Assembly: GCA_023415845.1 (NCBI GenBank)
Contig: JAEZJB010000240.1
Coordinates: forward strand, 1-5,844
Source: Chloroflexota bacterium
GTDB lineage: Bacteria; Chloroflexota; Chloroflexia; Thermomicrobiales; UBA6265
Reading direction: 5' to 3'
DNA length: 5,844 nucleotides
Part shown: in pieces, positions 4,342 to 5,844 of the stretch
Numbering within the stretch: the stretch's first letter is position 1
Layout: every line of letters begins with the position of its first letter
Position numbers and translations under genes: made by a program
The notes under the pieces: generated by a model
What the model was told of the DNA's origin: nothing
The model's database searches: none
Seen by the model: the letters and a program-made list of their open reading frames with translations, nothing else

Positions 4342-5643
4342 ATGCAATCCCCTCCCGCTTTCGCCACGCTCTCCCCACGCCGCCTCATCCGGCGTGGTGG
4401 CTTCCTCGGCTGGTGGATGCTGGCGATCTGTGGACTGGTGGTCTTCGGTGCCGCCTACGGGCAGACCTACACGGTCTCGGCCTTCGTCGATCCTGTCCTT
4501 GCCGACCTCGGCATCTCCCGCTCGGTGCTGTCGATCGCCTATGCCCTCGGCACGGGTGTTGGCGGCGTGGTCATCCTCGTTCTGGGCCGCCAGATCGATC
4601 GCTGGGGTAACCGCAAGGTGATGGTGATCGGGGTCGTCGGTCTCGCCGCCGGCTTGCTCGTGCTGAGCTTTGCCGCCGGACCCTGGTGGCTGTTCCTCGG
4701 CTTTCCGTTGATTCGCACGTTTGGCCAGGGCACCATGCCGCTGGCCGCCCGGGTGCTGATTCCCAACTGGTTCTTTCGCTATCGCGCCCGTGCCTTTTCC
4801 CTCCTGGGTCTCGCCACCACCGCCTCCGTCGCGTTCCTGCCCCTCCTCAACGAGTGGTTGATCGAGCGTGTCGGCTGGCGCATCACCTGGCGTCTCGCCG
4901 CCCTTGCGTCGATCGTGGTCATCGTGCCGATCGTGGTCCGCTTCGTCCGCAATCGCCCTGAGGATGTCGGCCAGCTGCCCGATGGTGCGATCCGCGACCT
5001 CGCCACCGGCCTTGCCCCCGTCACGGATGCCGGGGTCGGGCTCACGCTCGCGGCAGCACGGCGCACCGCGGCCTTCTGGGTGCTCGTGATCGCCGGTGCC
5101 GTGCCGCCGCTGATCACGACCGGTCTCCACCTGCATCAGGCCGCGATCTTCGCCGATCGGGGCACTCCCACCACCATTGCCCACGCCACGTTCTCGGTCG
5201 AAGCCGTCTCGATGCTGGCCGCCACCCTGGCCGTCGGTGTGCTGAACGACCGGCTTTCACCCCGCCTCACGCTGGGCGGCGCAATGCTGATGATGGCCCT
5301 CACCCTGGTTGCGTTGCTCTTTGCGGCCAACCCGGTCATCGCCATTGCCTACGGCGCGCTCCGCGGTGCCTCGAACGGGGTGATCGGCATCGCCATCGAC
5401 GTGGCCTGGCCCACCTACTACGGGCGTGCGCACCTTGGCAGCATCCGGGGGTTCGGCATGGCGGCCAGCCTCTTCGGCTCGGCCATTGGTCCGCTGCCGT
5501 TTGGTCTGGCGACCCAGCTGTTTGGCGGCTATCCGCCCACCATCGTCGCCCTCACCGTGTTGCCAATCCTGGTCGCCATGGCCGTCTTCTTGACCCGGCC
5601 ACCGGCAATACCACTGACCGCAACTACCACTGCCCAGGAGTAG
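4342..5643 (+). CDS. major facilitator superfamily (MFS) transporter
   Basis: A 433-residue inner-membrane secondary transporter of the MFS, with about twelve hydrophobic segments. The first span begins at 'FLGWWMLAICGLVVFGAAYG' (21-40). The cytoplasmic loop between spans 2 and 3 has motif A, 'GRQIDRWGNRK' (82-92), including Asp86 and Arg87. After span 6 comes 'NRPEDVGQLPDG' (204-215), a block common in the monocarboxylate/oxalate-formate-like branch. 'GVLNDRLSPR' (299-308) is the second-half copy of motif A, and 'YYGRAHLGSIRG' (359-370) is another conserved loop of this branch. The substrate is probably an organic anion by family analogy, but nothing in the sequence fixes it. The frame is open back to 4141 inside the nuclease gene. 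I chose ATG 4342 because the 67 residues before it are Arg-rich, lack homology-like features and overlap the nuclease. Ribosome-site support is weak: AGGA lies 18 bases and GGA 13 bases upstream. Confidence 0.9.
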   Translation: MQSPPAFATLSPRRLIRRGGFLGWWMLAICGLVVFGAAYGQTYTVSAFVDPVLADLGISRSVLSIAYALGTGVGGVVILVLGRQIDRWGNRKVMVIGVVGLAAGLLVLSFAAGPWWLFLGFPLIRTFGQGTMPLAARVLIPNWFFRYRARAFSLLGLATTASVAFLPLLNEWLIERVGWRITWRLAALASIVVIVPIVVRFVRNRPEDVGQLPDGAIRDLATGLAPVTDAGVGLTLAAARRTAAFWVLVIAGAVPPLITTGLHLHQAAIFADRGTPTTIAHATFSVEAVSMLAATLAVGVLNDRLSPRLTLGGAMLMMALTLVALLFAANPVIAIAYGALRGASNGVIGIAIDVAWPTYYGRAHLGSIRGFGMAASLFGSAIGPLPFGLATQLFGGYPPTIVALTVLPILVAMAVFLTRPPAIPLTATTTAQE

Positions 5644-5653
5644 AAACGTGCCC

Positions 5654-5672
5654 CGCTGGACGAGCCTCAGCG
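5654..5672. terminator. hairpin in convergent spacer (near MFS stop)
   Basis: CGCTG (5654-5658) and CAGCG (5668-5672) form a 5-bp stem with a 9-base loop, 11 bases past the MFS stop. A longer-range TGCCCC (5649-5654) and GGGGCA (5711-5716) pair could enclose the region. No T run follows on the plus strand. Terminator function is plausible from the position between two converging genes but poorly supported. Confidence 0.25.
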
Positions 5673-5677
5673 CCCCC

Positions 5678-5724
5678 GGATGTAGGCATGAGTTGCAGGG
5701 ACCAGGGCGTGGGGCAATACATCC
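5678..5724. repeat. inverted repeat with inner stem, end of the acetyltransferase gene
   Basis: GGATGTA (5678-5684) and TACATCC (5718-5724) are perfect inverted repeats. Inside them TTGC (5693-5696) and GCAA (5714-5717) also pair, and GCAA is contiguous with TACATCC, so the right strand gives an 11-base arm opposing the left arm with one 8-base bulge. It begins 3 bases past the minus-strand acetyltransferase stop. It may act as a transcript-end structure; no T run is seen. Confidence 0.35.
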
Positions 5725-5727
5725 TGC

Positions 5728-5844
5728 TCACAGCCGCAGGCCAAGGAAGACGGTTCCTTCAATTGGTGTCTCGTAATAGGGAGCGATCGGCTCGAACCCG
5801 AGGCGACGATAGAGCGCCTGCGCGCGTGTCATCGAGGGCAGCGT
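5728..5844 (-). CDS. GNAT-family N-acetyltransferase, C-terminal part
   Basis: The last 38 codons and TGA stop (5730-5728) of a gene running in from the right edge. The residues include 'RAQALYRRLGFEPIAPYY' and then 'ETPIEGTVFLGLRL' before the stop. This is the end of the GNAT fold: the helix bearing 'A.xLYxxLGF' (motif B), followed by the strand with a terminal aromatic and hydrophobic pattern. GNAT enzymes transfer the acetyl group of acetyl-CoA to amines on small molecules, peptides or antibiotics. The acetyl-CoA-binding loop (RxxGxG/A) lies outside the window, so catalytic competence and substrate cannot be judged. It converges with the MFS gene, with 84 bases between the two stop codons. 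Confidence 0.85.
   Translation of the reverse strand, partial: TLPSMTRAQALYRRLGFEPIAPYYETPIEGTVFLGLRL

Noticed and set aside
4240..5184. 314-aa minus-strand open frame antisense to the MFS gene
   Set aside because: Composition (Gly, Asp, Glu, Gln, His-rich without domain pattern) is the usual mirror of a GC-rich membrane-protein gene; the plus strand encodes clear MFS motifs.

Overview
A GC-rich bacterial window of eight substantially visible genes plus one possible small ORF. No gene here is diagnostic of taxonomy. GC-rich codon use, dense packing and Arg/Pro/Ala-rich proteins would fit a high-GC Chloroflexota (Thermomicrobia-like) or actinobacterial genome; I lean weakly to Chloroflexota, as inference only. 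I see no CRISPR array, insertion sequence, phage gene, tRNA or rRNA.

The left half (about 175-2896) carries four genes in a row on the minus strand. In transcription order they are a stand-alone B3/4 (PheRS beta-subunit-like) domain protein, a LysE/RhtB-family exporter, a YusQ-type tautomerase-fold protein without the usual N-terminal proline, and a membrane-anchored TlpA-like thioredoxin. The gaps are 71-100 bases and no strong terminator separates the genes, so partial or full co-transcription is possible. The functions are not obviously one pathway: amino-acid export beside an aminoacyl-tRNA-editing-like fold is suggestive only.

At about 2897-2989 the direction switches. This short divergent spacer holds an AT-rich hexamer that reads as a -10-like box on both strands, and an 8-bp perfect inverted repeat with a 9-base centre, a good operator or 5'-UTR hairpin candidate. 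To its right, on the plus strand, a small multi-span membrane protein and a RecB/Cas4-like PD-(D/E)XK nuclease with four iron-sulphur-type cysteines are separated by only 3 bases, so they look translationally linked. An MFS transporter follows after a 98-base gap that has its own weak promoter-like boxes and two mutually exclusive small hairpins.

The right edge (5728-5844) is the C-terminal end of a GNAT-type acetyltransferase on the minus strand, convergent with the MFS gene across a short spacer rich in inverted repeats.

The most noteworthy signals are the divergent-promoter dyad at 2916-2940, a 12-bp perfect hairpin at 842-872 inside or just before the TlpA-like gene, the tautomerase lacking Pro1, and the stand-alone Fe-S nuclease paired with a membrane protein and lacking the usual Gln of the QxxxY motif. 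I did not find a complete recognisable new system; the membrane protein plus nuclease pair is the closest candidate.
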